Shown here piece after piece: positions 8,225 to 15,980 of a DNA stretch of 45,757 nucleotides (positions are counted from its first letter, which is position 1; each line of letters opens with the position of its first letter). Source of the DNA: Ilumatobacteraceae bacterium (GTDB lineage Bacteria; Actinomycetota; Acidimicrobiia; Acidimicrobiales; Ilumatobacteraceae); the NCBI GenBank assembly GCA_024643255.1, contig JAHENF010000013.1, positions 1 to 45,757 of the forward strand. Direction: 5' to 3'. Made by a program: the position numbers and the translations under genes. Below the pieces are notes generated by a model. The model saw nothing but the letters and a program-made list of their open reading frames with translations, made no database searches and was not told where the DNA came from.

Positions 8225-8329
8225 GCGATGAGATTCTGGCGCGAGGGGTGGTCCGAAACCTCATCGCAACAGATGGTTCGAGCCCGGCGATGAGCTTGCA
8301 GACCAACAGTTGGCCATGAAACTCATCGC
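8225..8329. repeat. Tandem pair of 8-27-8 inverted repeats (GCGATGAG/CTCATCGC)
   Basis: GCGATGAG at 8225-8232 pairs with CTCATCGC at 8260-8267, and GCGATGAG at 8287-8294 pairs with CTCATCGC at 8322-8329. Both pairs have a 27-nt interior, and the period is 62 nt. Read outward, the four arms are GCGATGAG followed by A, G, C or T and then TT. The interiors are unlike each other apart from a GAAA-type end and a CCAAC-A-GTTGG hairpin in the second copy. The element fills most of the gap between two convergent genes and is REP-like. Confidence 0.7.
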
Positions 8330-8351
8330 ACGGCGCGGCCCAAGCGTGACG

Positions 8352-9836
8352 TCAGTGATCGGACCAGCCGCGGGAGCGCTCGACGGCACGCAGCCATTGG
8401 GCGTGCAGCGCGTCGGCCGCGGTTCGGTCCTCGGCGGGGGAGAACTCGGCCTCGAGCGTCCAGCGAGCACCGACGTCGTCGAGATCGGCCCAGACGCCCT
8501 CGGCGAGGCCGGCGAGGAACGCCGCACCGAGGGCCGTGGTCTCCTGATCGGTCGGCCGCTGGACGCGGACGCCCAACTGATCGGCCTGGATCTGGCAGAG
8601 GAGATCCATCACCGACGCACCGCCGTCGACGCGGAGGTCGACGATGGGTGTCGCGCTCGCGGCCGTCATCGCATCGATCACGTCGCGGGTCTGGTACGCC
8701 ATCGACTCCACGACTGCGCGGGTGATCTCCGCTCGACCCGTGCCCCGCGTGATCCCGACGATCGTGCCCCGTGCATACGGGTCCCACCAAGGTGAACCCA
8801 GACCGGCGAAGGCGGGCACGACGCACACGCCTCCGGTGTCGGCGACCGACGCGGCCAATGGCCCGGCCTGCGCGGCGTCGTCGAGGATCTGGAGGCCGTC
8901 GCGCAACCATTGGATCGCTGCGCCGGTCGCGAAGATGGAGCCTTCGAGCGCGTAGTGCGTGGTCCCGTCGGCCAGCGTCCAGGCGACGGTGGTGAGCATG
9001 CCGTCGGTGGGTGCTGGACAGGTCTCGCCGACGTTGAGAAGCACGAACGAACCCGTTCCGTAGGTGTTCTTCGCCATGCCCGGCCGCACGCACGCCTGTC
9101 CGAACAGCGCTGCCTGCTGATCGCCGGCGACACCGCTCACGGCGATCCCCGCGGGTACTCCGGCGGCCGCTGCGGTCACACCGATGCGTCCGCTCGACGG
9201 CACGATCGCCGGCAACGCGTCGATCGGAACGTTCAGGAGCGCGCACAGTTCGGGGTCCCAGGTCCGCGACCGGATGTCGCACAGCATCGTGCGGCTCGCA
9301 TTGGTCACGTCGGTGGCGAACACGTCGCCGCCCGTGAGCTTCCAGATCAGCCAGGCGTCGATGGTGCCGATCGCCAACTCGTCGTCGATCGGGATGTCGC
9401 GGTTGGCGAGCAGCCACTCGGCCTTCGTGCCGGAGAAGTATGGATCGAGCACGAGCCCGGTTCGTTCCCGAACGAGTGGGAGATGTCCGGCGGCGGTGAG
9501 CTCGTCGCAGCGCTGGGCGGTACGACGGTCCTGCCAGACGATGGCGGTTCCGTACGGGACGCCGGTCGAGCGGTTCCAGGCGACGATCGTCTCGCGCTGG
9601 TTCGTGATCCCGATGGCCGCGACTTCCTCGACGCCGACATCGGCGATGACCTCGTTCAGCGTGTCGCGGGCTGCTGCCCAGATCTCGTCGACATCGTGTT
9701 CCACCCAGCCCGGCTGCGGGAAGTGCTGTGCGAACTCACGGTACGAACCCGAAGCGGGGCGTCCGTCGGCGAACACGGCCCGGCTGCGGACGCCTGTCGT
9801 CCCGGCGTCGATGGCGATCACGCAACGCGCTGTCAC
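8352..9836 (-). CDS. glpK: Glycerol kinase
   Basis: GlpK phosphorylates glycerol to glycerol-3-phosphate. This 494-residue FGGY kinase has length and motifs of the family: IDAGTTGVRS phosphate loop, ITNQRETIVAW, VWQDRR, GDQQAALFGQ with the catalytic Asp, NTYGTGSF, and FAGLGSPWWDPYARG. The C-terminal VDGGAS motif is intact. The GTG start at 9836 has TACATT 7 nt upstream, so a leaderless transcript is likely. No glpF or glpD lies beside it. It ends 22 nt from the tandem inverted-repeat element, which may act as the shared terminator with the convergent ACT-domain gene. Confidence 0.95.
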   Translation of the reverse strand: MTARCVIAIDAGTTGVRSRAVFADGRPASGSYREFAQHFPQPGWVEHDVDEIWAAARDTLNEVIADVGVEEVAAIGITNQRETIVAWNRSTGVPYGTAIVWQDRRTAQRCDELTAAGHLPLVRERTGLVLDPYFSGTKAEWLLANRDIPIDDELAIGTIDAWLIWKLTGGDVFATDVTNASRTMLCDIRSRTWDPELCALLNVPIDALPAIVPSSGRIGVTAAAAGVPAGIAVSGVAGDQQAALFGQACVRPGMAKNTYGTGSFVLLNVGETCPAPTDGMLTTVAWTLADGTTHYALEGSIFATGAAIQWLRDGLQILDDAAQAGPLAASVADTGGVCVVPAFAGLGSPWWDPYARGTIVGITRGTGRAEITRAVVESMAYQTRDVIDAMTAASATPIVDLRVDGGASVMDLLCQIQADQLGVRVQRPTDQETTALGAAFLAGLAEGVWADLDDVGARWTLEAEFSPAEDRTAADALHAQWLRAVERSRGWSDH

Positions 9837-9843
9837 GGGCGGG

Positions 9844-9849
9844 AATGTA
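9844..9849 (-). promoter_or_regulatory. TACATT -10-like box for glpK, leaderless type
   Basis: On the minus strand TACATT lies exactly 7 nt before the GTG at 9836. Confidence 0.55.
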
Positions 9850-9875
9850 GCCGACCGGCGCGGAGGGCGCCTCGG

Positions 9876-10223
9876 TCACCGCCTGCGCTTGTTCGCCGAT
9901 CTCGGTCGGTTCCCGCCGCCCGCGGTCCGGCTGGTCGGTGCGGGCTTCGCTCGCTCGCTCCGGTCGGACGAATCGGACGACGCCGACTCGCCGGCCGGCT
10001 TGGGCCGCACGTCCTTGAGCCGCTGGCGTTGATATCCGAACTTGGCCATCACGGCACCGAAGCCGAGGTAGAGCGGCCCGGACACCAACACACCGGCGAT
10101 CGCGCCGACGACGTTGCCGCCCCGGAAGAAGATCACGAAGACCGCCGACATGATCGCGGCGTAGACCAACCACTCGCGGATCAACCGCTGCCACGGCACT
10201 GGTCGACTGTTGTCCCATCCCAT
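9876..10223 (-). CDS. Small membrane protein with basic tail, unknown function
   Basis: From the ATG at 10223 the product has 115 residues. Two hydrophobic segments (about residues 16-32 and 37-57) are joined by a short FFRGGN turn. A long hydrophilic Arg/Lys/Pro/Ser-rich tail follows and ends NKRRR. The layout resembles small actinobacterial two-helix proteins such as the DUF4229 type, but I cannot confirm membership. Upstream in-frame sequence to 10379 overlaps the neighbouring lipoprotein gene and looks like a shadow. The gene lies 41 nt downstream of the lpqB-like gene and could be the end of the mtrAB operon or a separate unit. Confidence 0.55.
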   Translation of the reverse strand: MGWDNSRPVPWQRLIREWLVYAAIMSAVFVIFFRGGNVVGAIAGVLVSGPLYLGFGAVMAKFGYQRQRLKDVRPKPAGESASSDSSDRSERAKPAPTSRTAGGGNRPRSANKRRR

Positions 10224-10264
10224 CGTGATCAGAGCATTGCAGCGCGCGTCAGGGGTTCCAAACG

Positions 10265-10879
10265 TCACGCCCGAGGTGTCGGGATACCGGGGAACGACGG
10301 TTGGCTCGACTCGACCAGGCCGGGATAGTCGTATGCGGTCAACGGACGGTCGGTCAGTTCGCCATTGCCCAGCGGCCACACCCGGTCGGCTCCATTGATC
10401 CGCAGCTGCACGGCCTTGACACCATCGAGGGTCGTCGCAGTGTTGACGATCTGTGCGACCGCGAGCTGCAGACTGTCGGCGTTCAGTGCATCGAATGCGT
10501 CGTTCACGTCGATCGTCAGCACCTGGCCGATCGTTCGAGGCGACGACAACAGCTCGACGTCGGCAGGGATGGCAGTGTCGAGACCCTGGTCGCGCTCCTC
10601 GCTGTTCGGTCCGGCGAAGAGCGAAGCGAGCACGGCCGCGGGGTCGGTGGACACATCGCGAAGTACCGATCGCAGACGTTCGGGCTGATCGCTGTCGGCA
10701 GGAACGAGCAGGTAGACGCGAGTGGTTCCCGCCGCCTCGTCGCCTGTCGCCGGGTCGCCGAACACGTCGCTGCGTTCGGCGGGAAGGTCGTTCGGTGCAG
10801 CGTCGGGCTGGATCGCGCAGGCTGATGCGAGCGCGGTGACGAGCACCGTCAGTGCGAGCAGTCGTGCGAGAGGCTTCAT
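10265..10879 (-). CDS. Lipoprotein with GerMN domain, short LpqB-like protein
   Basis: The 204-residue product has a signal peptide ending in a lipobox (LASAC, lipidated Cys21), so it should be anchored outside the membrane. After a short linker comes a GerMN-type domain (about residues 50-180), with VYLLVPA, a helix with VLASLFAGPN, and LTIDVNDAFDAL. In actinobacteria mtrA and mtrB are followed by lpqB, whose product is a GerMN lipoprotein with a beta-propeller that modulates MtrB. This gene has the same place and overlaps mtrB by 4 nt, but the propeller is absent. I infer it is a minimal LpqB that senses or relays an envelope signal to the kinase. Confidence 0.75.
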   Translation of the reverse strand: MKPLARLLALTVLVTALASACAIQPDAAPNDLPAERSDVFGDPATGDEAAGTTRVYLLVPADSDQPERLRSVLRDVSTDPAAVLASLFAGPNSEERDQGLDTAIPADVELLSSPRTIGQVLTIDVNDAFDALNADSLQLAVAQIVNTATTLDGVKAVQLRINGADRVWPLGNGELTDRPLTAYDYPGLVESSQPSFPGIPTPRA

Positions 10880-12318
10880 TCGTCCAACTCCGATGCCATC
10901 AATTCGATCACGAACCGGGCACCAGGCCCACCGTCGAGACGATCCTCCACCCAGACCCGCCCGCCGTGCATGCGGACGTGTTCGTCGACGAGTGACAGTC
11001 CGAGTCCGGCACCCTCACTGCCGGTCCGACGGCCGGCGCCACCGCCACGGGCGAAGCGTTCGAACACCAGGTCGCGTTCTTCTTCGGGGACGCCGGGTCC
11101 GTGATCCTCGACCGCGATCAGGATGTGCGACATCGGTTCGTCGTCGGGATTCAGGACGGTGATCGACACCTCGGGCTCGCCGCCGCCGTAGGCGCGGGCG
11201 TTGTCGATCAGGTTGGCGATCACACGGGCCAGTCGGCGCCGGTCTCCCCGGATCAGCGCCACCTCGGCGCGATCGGCCACCGTGATCGGGGTATCGGGCA
11301 GCGAACTGACCGCGACGGCCTGGCGTACGAACTCGGCGGCCAGCAGTTCTTCCATGTGCAGCCGGATGGCGCCCGCATCGAACCGGGAGATCTCCAGCAG
11401 GTCCTCGACCAGACCCTGGAATCGGATGACGTCGCTGGCCAGCAGGTCGAGGGCGGCCTGCGCGCGTTCGGGGAGTTCCTCGCGACGCGCCTGCATCACC
11501 TCGACCGACGCCGACAGCGTCATGAGCGGCGATCGCAGTTCGTGGCTCACGTCGGACGCGAAGCGCGCATCGCGCTCGACGCGTTGCTGGAGTGCCTCGG
11601 CCATGTCGTTGAACGACTCGGTGAGGATACGCAGGTCGGGGTCGTCGGTGGTCTCGAGGCGAGTGTCGAGACGCCCGCCGGCGATCGCCGAGGCCGCCTG
11701 TGCGGCGGTGCCCACCGGCCGAACGGCGCGCCGGGCGGCGAAGACGCCGAGCAGGATGCCGAGGCCCGTCGTGATCGCAGCGGCCAGCACGAGCGAGAGC
11801 CGGACGCTGGAGAGCGTGGAGTTGGCTTCAGCGAGACTGAATGCCTCGAAGTACGAGCCGACCCGCGGGATGTCCCAGCCGACCACGACGTTCAGTTCGT
11901 CTCCGAGCTGGATGATCTGGCTCGCCGATGTGCCATCCGTGATGACACGGCTGACCAGTGACGGTGGGATGTCGGGGTTCTGGAACGTTGCTGCGGGCCC
12001 GGTCCACCGGTTTGCGTACCAGATCAGGTAGTCCTGCACGCCGATCCGTTCGAGTGACGCAGTTGCGGGGTCAGCGTTCGGGGGATTCGTTCGAAGGTCT
12101 CGTTCAACGCCTTGCGCATTTCGTTGCGACGTGGAGATGGCAGCGTCGACACGTTCCGACACGAGGCTCGATCGCGTCAGGCCGTACGTCGTCGTCGCGA
12201 GGAACACCGACAGCAGCAGTGAACCCAGCGTGAAGATCAACAGTATTCGTCGCCGGAGCCCGAGCGCTGCGGGTCGGGAACGATTGACCAGGCGACGGAG
12301 CCAGCCGCCTTCGCTCAC
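10876..12318 (-). CDS. mtrB: Sensor histidine kinase, MtrB-like
   Basis: This 480-residue membrane kinase has two transmembrane helices (about residues 24-46 and 172-194) around an extracellular sensor loop. A HAMP linker comes next, then the phosphoacceptor box with H259 in SDVSHELRSPL, and an ATPase domain with N box (LIDNARAYGG), G1 (DHGPGVP), F box and G2 (GAGLGLSLV). It is the partner of the adjacent regulator: start and stop overlap by 4 nt on both sides. By analogy with MtrAB of mycobacteria and corynebacteria it would sense envelope or osmotic state and couple it to cell division and wall metabolism. Assignment rests on gene order as well as sequence. Confidence 0.85.
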   Translation of the reverse strand: MSEGGWLRRLVNRSRPAALGLRRRILLIFTLGSLLLSVFLATTTYGLTRSSLVSERVDAAISTSQRNAQGVERDLRTNPPNADPATASLERIGVQDYLIWYANRWTGPAATFQNPDIPPSLVSRVITDGTSASQIIQLGDELNVVVGWDIPRVGSYFEAFSLAEANSTLSSVRLSLVLAAAITTGLGILLGVFAARRAVRPVGTAAQAASAIAGGRLDTRLETTDDPDLRILTESFNDMAEALQQRVERDARFASDVSHELRSPLMTLSASVEVMQARREELPERAQAALDLLASDVIRFQGLVEDLLEISRFDAGAIRLHMEELLAAEFVRQAVAVSSLPDTPITVADRAEVALIRGDRRRLARVIANLIDNARAYGGGEPEVSITVLNPDDEPMSHILIAVEDHGPGVPEEERDLVFERFARGGGAGRRTGSEGAGLGLSLVDEHVRMHGGRVWVEDRLDGGPGARFVIELMASELDE

Positions 12319-12995
12319 GTCTGGAGCCGGTACCCGAGCCCGCGAACGGTGACCACGTGCCGGGGGTTGGCCGGGTCGGCTTCGATCTTGGTGCGCAGGC
12401 GGCGGACGTGCACGTCGACGAGCCGACCGTCGCCGAAATAGTCGTAGCCCCAGACCTTGTCGAGCAGTGCCTCGCGGCTGAGCACCTTGCCGGGGCTCTC
12501 GGCGAGTTCGCAGAGCAGGCGGAACTCGGTCTTGGTCAGGTGCACTTCGGTGCCGTCGCGCAGCACCTTGCCCTCGTCGGGAATCAGCTCGAGATCGCCG
12601 AAGCTCAGACGCGAGTGGCCGTGAACGCTCGGGCGGATCCTGCGCAACAGGGCGCGGATGCGCGCCGACAGTTCCTTGGGGGCGAACGGTTTGGTGAGGT
12701 AGTCGTCGGCTCCGGCCTCGAGGCCCGCGACCACGTCGTGGGTGTCGTTGCGGGCGGTGACCATCACGACCGGGACGTCACTGGTGCGACGAAGCGTGCG
12801 ACACAGTTCGAAACCGTCGATGCCCGGGAGCATGATGTCGATCAGGACGACGTCCGGGTTCGAACGCTGGAACATCTCGATGGCCTGTTCGCCACTCTCG
12901 GCTTCGTCGACGATCCAGCCTTCGTCCTCGAGCGCCAGCTTGACGGCCGAACGGATGCGTTCATCGTCTTCGACGGCCAGGATGCGTGTACCCAC
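12315..12995 (-). CDS. mtrA: OmpR/PhoB-family response regulator, MtrA-like
   Basis: The 226-residue protein has a receiver domain (acidic pocket EDD at 9-11, phospho-acceptor D53 in LIDIMLPG, conserved Thr in VTARN, Lys in LTKPF). A winged-helix DNA-binding domain follows, with the recognition region RLVDVHVRRLRTKIE and VTVRGLGYRLQ at the end. Length and the VWGYDYFGDGRLV stretch match MtrA. It heads a three-gene operon with mtrB and a short lpqB-like gene. The GTG at 12995 has no clear TANNNT box at the usual spacing, so its promoter is less certain than others here. Confidence 0.87.
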   Translation of the reverse strand: MGTRILAVEDDERIRSAVKLALEDEGWIVDEAESGEQAIEMFQRSNPDVVLIDIMLPGIDGFELCRTLRRTSDVPVVMVTARNDTHDVVAGLEAGADDYLTKPFAPKELSARIRALLRRIRPSVHGHSRLSFGDLELIPDEGKVLRDGTEVHLTKTEFRLLCELAESPGKVLSREALLDKVWGYDYFGDGRLVDVHVRRLRTKIEADPANPRHVVTVRGLGYRLQT

Positions 12996-13051
12996 ACCCC
13001 CATGATGCCGTATCCGGCGACCGATTGGCGACCAGGGCGGTCACAGGTCGT

Positions 13052-13858
13052 TCAGGAGTCGACGTCGTTGATCCGAGCGACGAGGGCATGATGGATGCCC
13101 GGTGCGGCCGCGACGGTCATCGTGGACCCTGCCGCGCCGCCCGTGAGGTCGGACGTGATCGCTCCGGCCTCGTGCGCGATCAGCACGCCGGCGGCCAGGT
13201 CCCAGGAGTTCAGGTACTCCTCGAAATAGGCGTCGAGACGGCCACAGGCGACGAAGCAGAGGTCGATGGCCGCCGAGCCGAGACGACGGATGTCGCGTAC
13301 GTCCGGGAGCAGCCGGGCGAGCCGCGCGGCCTGAGCAGTGCGGCGTACTGCTGAGTAGCTGAACCCGGTGCCGACCAGCGCCTGCGACAGCGCGCTCGCG
13401 CCGGAGCACATGATGCCGACCCCGTCGAGCGTCGCTCCGCCGCCTCGCGCTGCCGAGAAGAGCTCGTCGGTCACCGGGAGGTACACCGCGCCGGCGAGCG
13501 GACCGTTCGCATCGACGACCGCCACCGATGTACACCAGCTGGGCAGGTCGTAGACGAAGTTGGCGGTGCCGTCGATCGGGTCGATGTGCCACTCGAGTCC
13601 TGACGTGCCCGGGTGGTCGGCGCCCTCCTCGCCGACGATCGCGTCGTCGGGGCGGCGGGCACGGATCGCGTCGACGATCAGCCGCTCGGCCGCCCGGTCG
13701 TACTCGGTGACCGGGTCGGTGGGACTGGACTTGGTGTCGTGATCGAGCGTGCGGCCGGTGCCCGTGCCGAGGGAGCGTCGGCCGGCGAGCGCCTCCGTGC
13801 CCGCGAGTCGGGCGAGGTCCTCGGCGAACGAACGAAGGGTGGGGAGATCGAAGCTCAT
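13052..13858 (-). CDS. Inositol monophosphatase family protein
   Basis: This 268-residue enzyme has the metal-dependent lithium-sensitive phosphatase signatures: GEEGAD (residues 76-81), WHIDPIDGTANF (DPIDGT at 93-98) and the C-terminal WDLAAGVLIAHEAGA. All metal-binding acids are visible, so it should be active. Substrates in this family include inositol phosphates, histidinol phosphate and PAP. A role in inositol supply for phosphatidylinositol would fit an actinobacterium with PimB, but the sequence does not decide. The ATG at 13858 has GACACT 8 nt upstream. It is transcribed alone. Confidence 0.85.
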   Translation of the reverse strand: MSFDLPTLRSFAEDLARLAGTEALAGRRSLGTGTGRTLDHDTKSSPTDPVTEYDRAAERLIVDAIRARRPDDAIVGEEGADHPGTSGLEWHIDPIDGTANFVYDLPSWCTSVAVVDANGPLAGAVYLPVTDELFSAARGGGATLDGVGIMCSGASALSQALVGTGFSYSAVRRTAQAARLARLLPDVRDIRRLGSAAIDLCFVACGRLDAYFEEYLNSWDLAAGVLIAHEAGAITSDLTGGAAGSTMTVAAAPGIHHALVARINDVDS

Positions 13859-13870
13859 CGGACGTGAGTG

Positions 13871-14170
13871 TCAGCGAGGAGCGTGCCCTGCGTCGCTGCG
13901 GTCCTCGATCTCGCGCCATTCACCGATCGCGCGCATGACGAGCACGGCGACGACCGCCATGCCGCCGGCAGCCGTCAGGGCACCGAGGAGCAGGCCGAGC
14001 CCCTCCCAGACCGCACAGTTTCCCTCGCACTGCAACGACACGAGCGAGTAGCCGATCATGGCGCCGGCGAGACCGCTCAGACAGATGGCTGCGAACGCCG
14101 CAATGCGCACGCCGACCGACGGCAGCGCGGAGAGCGAGCCGTCGCCGGGGGTGGTCTCTGATGCGCTCAC
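13871..14170 (-). CDS. Small membrane protein, unknown function
   Basis: From the GTG at 14170 the product has 99 residues with two hydrophobic segments (about 19-41 and 58-80) separated by a loop with two cysteines (LQCEGNC), then a hydrophilic tail (EWREIEDRSD). The frame can be extended to 14464, but that part overlaps dinB on the other strand and is Arg/Pro-rich shadow sequence. TACGCT lies exactly 7 nt before 14170. I do not recognise the family. It is divergent from dinB and ends 12 nt before the start of the phosphatase gene. Confidence 0.6.
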   Translation of the reverse strand: MSASETTPGDGSLSALPSVGVRIAAFAAICLSGLAGAMIGYSLVSLQCEGNCAVWEGLGLLLGALTAAGGMAVVAVLVMRAIGEWREIEDRSDAGHAPR

Positions 14171-14177
14171 GCGTCGC

Positions 14178-14183
14178 AGCGTA
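14178..14183 (-). promoter_or_regulatory. TACGCT -10-like box, leaderless type
   Basis: On the minus strand TACGCT lies exactly 7 nt before the GTG at 14170 and fixes the start of the small membrane protein. Confidence 0.5.
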
Positions 14184-14273
14184 CCGGTGCGGTGAGGAGT
14201 GGCCGGACGGTGTCGGGGGATCGTTTCCCGGTCAGCGCGGTGGTCGAGCCCGCTCGTCGGCGCCGGCCGTACG

Positions 14274-14279
14274 TAGCGT
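14274..14279 (+). promoter_or_regulatory. TAGCGT -10-like box for dinB, leaderless type
   Basis: TAGCGT lies 6 nt before the GTG at 14286. I saw no LexA-type palindrome around it. Confidence 0.5.
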
Positions 14280-14285
14280 GGGCGG

Positions 14286-15566
14286 GTGGCCCGGCAACAA
14301 CGCGCGATCCTGCACGTCGACATGGATGCCTTCTTCGTGTCGGTCGAGCTGCGCCGGCGCCCTGATCTGGCCGGACAGCCGGTCGTCGTCGGAGGAACCG
14401 GTCGGCGAGGGGTGGTGGCCGCCGCGTCGTACGAAGCGCGTCGTTTCGGCGTGCACTCGGCCATGCCGTCGGCCGTCGCGATGCGACGGTGCCCTCACGC
14501 GGTGTTCCTTCCCGGCGACCATGCGCTCTACAGCGAGGTCAGCACGCACGTCCGGGAGATCTTCGAGCGTTACACGCCGCTCGTCGAACCCTTGTCGCTC
14601 GACGAGGCCTTCTTGGACGTGACCGGGTCGATCGGGTTGTTCGGTCCGCCGCCAGTGATCGCCGAGCGGATCCGCGCCGACATTGCGGGCGAACTCGCGC
14701 TGGCGTGCTCGGTCGGGGTGGCACCCAACAAGTTCCTCGCGAAGCTCGCCTCCGTCGAGGCGAAACCGATCGCAACGCCGTCGGGAGTCGAGCCGGGTCC
14801 TGGCGTCGTGGTGGTCGCAGCGGGGGAGGAGCAGGAGTTCCTCCGGCCGCTGCCGGTACAGCGATTGTGGGGAGTCGGGCCCGTCACGCTCGAGAAGTTG
14901 CATCGGATCGGCGTCCGCCGCGTGTCGGATCTGTCGTCGGCCGCCGAGAGCGTGCTCGCGACTGCGCTCGGGCGATCGCAGGCGCGCCACCTCCTCGCGC
15001 TGGCCAACGGCATCGACGATCGTGCAGTCGAGCCCGAGCGCGATGTGAAGTCGATCGGACACGAGGAGACCTTCGATGCGAACAAACACGAATTGTCCGA
15101 GCTCCGTCGCGAACTCGTCCGGCTCAGCGACGCGGTCGCGCAACGACTCAGGCACGCCGACGTGGGTGCTCGGACCCTGACCCTCAAACTGCGCTTCGAC
15201 AGTGGCTTCCAGACGATCACCAGGTCGGTGACCTCCGCGGCGCCCACGGACCTCGCGCCCGAGATCGTCGCGGCCCTCGGCCCGCTGCTCGACGCGGTTG
15301 ATCCATCGCCGGGCGTGCGCTTGCTGGGGGTTTCCGGATCGAATCTGGGTCCGATGAGCCGTCAACTGACGCTCGATGACGCCGCATCGCCGACGCCGGA
15401 CTGGGCGGCGGCGACCGACGCGCTCGACGAGATCCGGAGGCGATTCGGAACCGCGGCGATCGGACCTGCGAGCGCGCTCGAGGCCGGGCGATTGCGAATT
15501 GTCCGTCCCGGCGAGCAGCAATGGGGGCCAAGTGCCGCCTCGACACCCGACCGGGACGAGAAATGA
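14286..15566 (+). CDS. dinB: DNA polymerase IV (Y-family)
   Basis: This 426-residue translesion polymerase has the Y-family catalytic centre: ILHVDMDAFFVSVE (first Asp at residue 12), YEARRFGVHSAMP, and SLDEAFLDV (D106, E107). A helix-hairpin-helix region follows (LWGVGPVTLEKLHRIGVRRV), then a little-finger domain. All catalytic acids are present. It is somewhat longer than E. coli Pol IV and similar to actinobacterial DinB. The C-terminus does not show an obvious beta-clamp motif that I can name with confidence. No LexA-type site is evident, so damage induction is not supported by what I can see. Confidence 0.93.
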   Translation: MARQQRAILHVDMDAFFVSVELRRRPDLAGQPVVVGGTGRRGVVAAASYEARRFGVHSAMPSAVAMRRCPHAVFLPGDHALYSEVSTHVREIFERYTPLVEPLSLDEAFLDVTGSIGLFGPPPVIAERIRADIAGELALACSVGVAPNKFLAKLASVEAKPIATPSGVEPGPGVVVVAAGEEQEFLRPLPVQRLWGVGPVTLEKLHRIGVRRVSDLSSAAESVLATALGRSQARHLLALANGIDDRAVEPERDVKSIGHEETFDANKHELSELRRELVRLSDAVAQRLRHADVGARTLTLKLRFDSGFQTITRSVTSAAPTDLAPEIVAALGPLLDAVDPSPGVRLLGVSGSNLGPMSRQLTLDDAASPTPDWAAATDALDEIRRRFGTAAIGPASALEAGRLRIVRPGEQQWGPSAASTPDRDEK

Positions 15567-15626
15567 GTGACCGAGAACCGTGCCGGCCGCGTTGAGGAAT
15601 GATCCAGAACGTGCGATGATGGAGCG

Positions 15627-15956
15627 GTGCCTCTCTCCGAGGAAGAACAGCGAATCCTTCGCCAGATCGAGCAACAGCTCGAACAGGATCCAACGTTCTC
15701 CCAACGCGGCTATCGGGTGTCCCGACGCCGCTCGCTGCTGTTGACCTTCGGCCTCATCCTCGGGCTCGTCATCACCATCGGCGGGTTGGCAGTCAACTTC
15801 GTGGTTGCGTTCGCCGGATTCGTCCTCGTGCTCGTGATGGCGATCATGCTCGAATCGGAACTTCGCCTGCTCGGTCGGGAACGGCTCGGGCAACTGCCGA
15901 TCTCGGCATGGCTGAGCGGTCGGCGCCCTGATGTCGACGACGACGTCAACCACTGA
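15627..15956 (+). CDS. DUF3040 domain membrane protein
   Basis: The 109-residue protein begins MPLSEEEQRILRQIEQQLE, the hallmark of DUF3040, followed by DPTFSQR and two adjacent hydrophobic helices (about residues 38-58 and 61-80). In mycobacteria the DUF3040 protein lies near mraZ and the dcw cluster; here it is about 8.4 kb from mraZ with the moxR operon and others between. Function is unknown. The GTG at 15627 has GATGAT 6 nt upstream. It is 60 nt downstream of dinB and converges with the transglutaminase gene 24 nt further on. Confidence 0.85.
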   Translation: MPLSEEEQRILRQIEQQLEQDPTFSQRGYRVSRRRSLLLTFGLILGLVITIGGLAVNFVVAFAGFVLVLVMAIMLESELRLLGRERLGQLPISAWLSGRRPDVDDDVNH

Positions 15957-15980
15957 GCCGCACTGACGGCGTGTTCGTGA

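Noticed and set aside
14171-14285. Possible LexA box between the divergent small membrane gene and dinB
   Set aside because: I saw no actinobacterial SOS palindrome (GAAC-N4-GTTC type) in this gap.
14232-15953. 573-codon minus-strand frame across dinB and the DUF3040 gene
   Set aside because: It covers two well-supported plus-strand genes and has no family resemblance.
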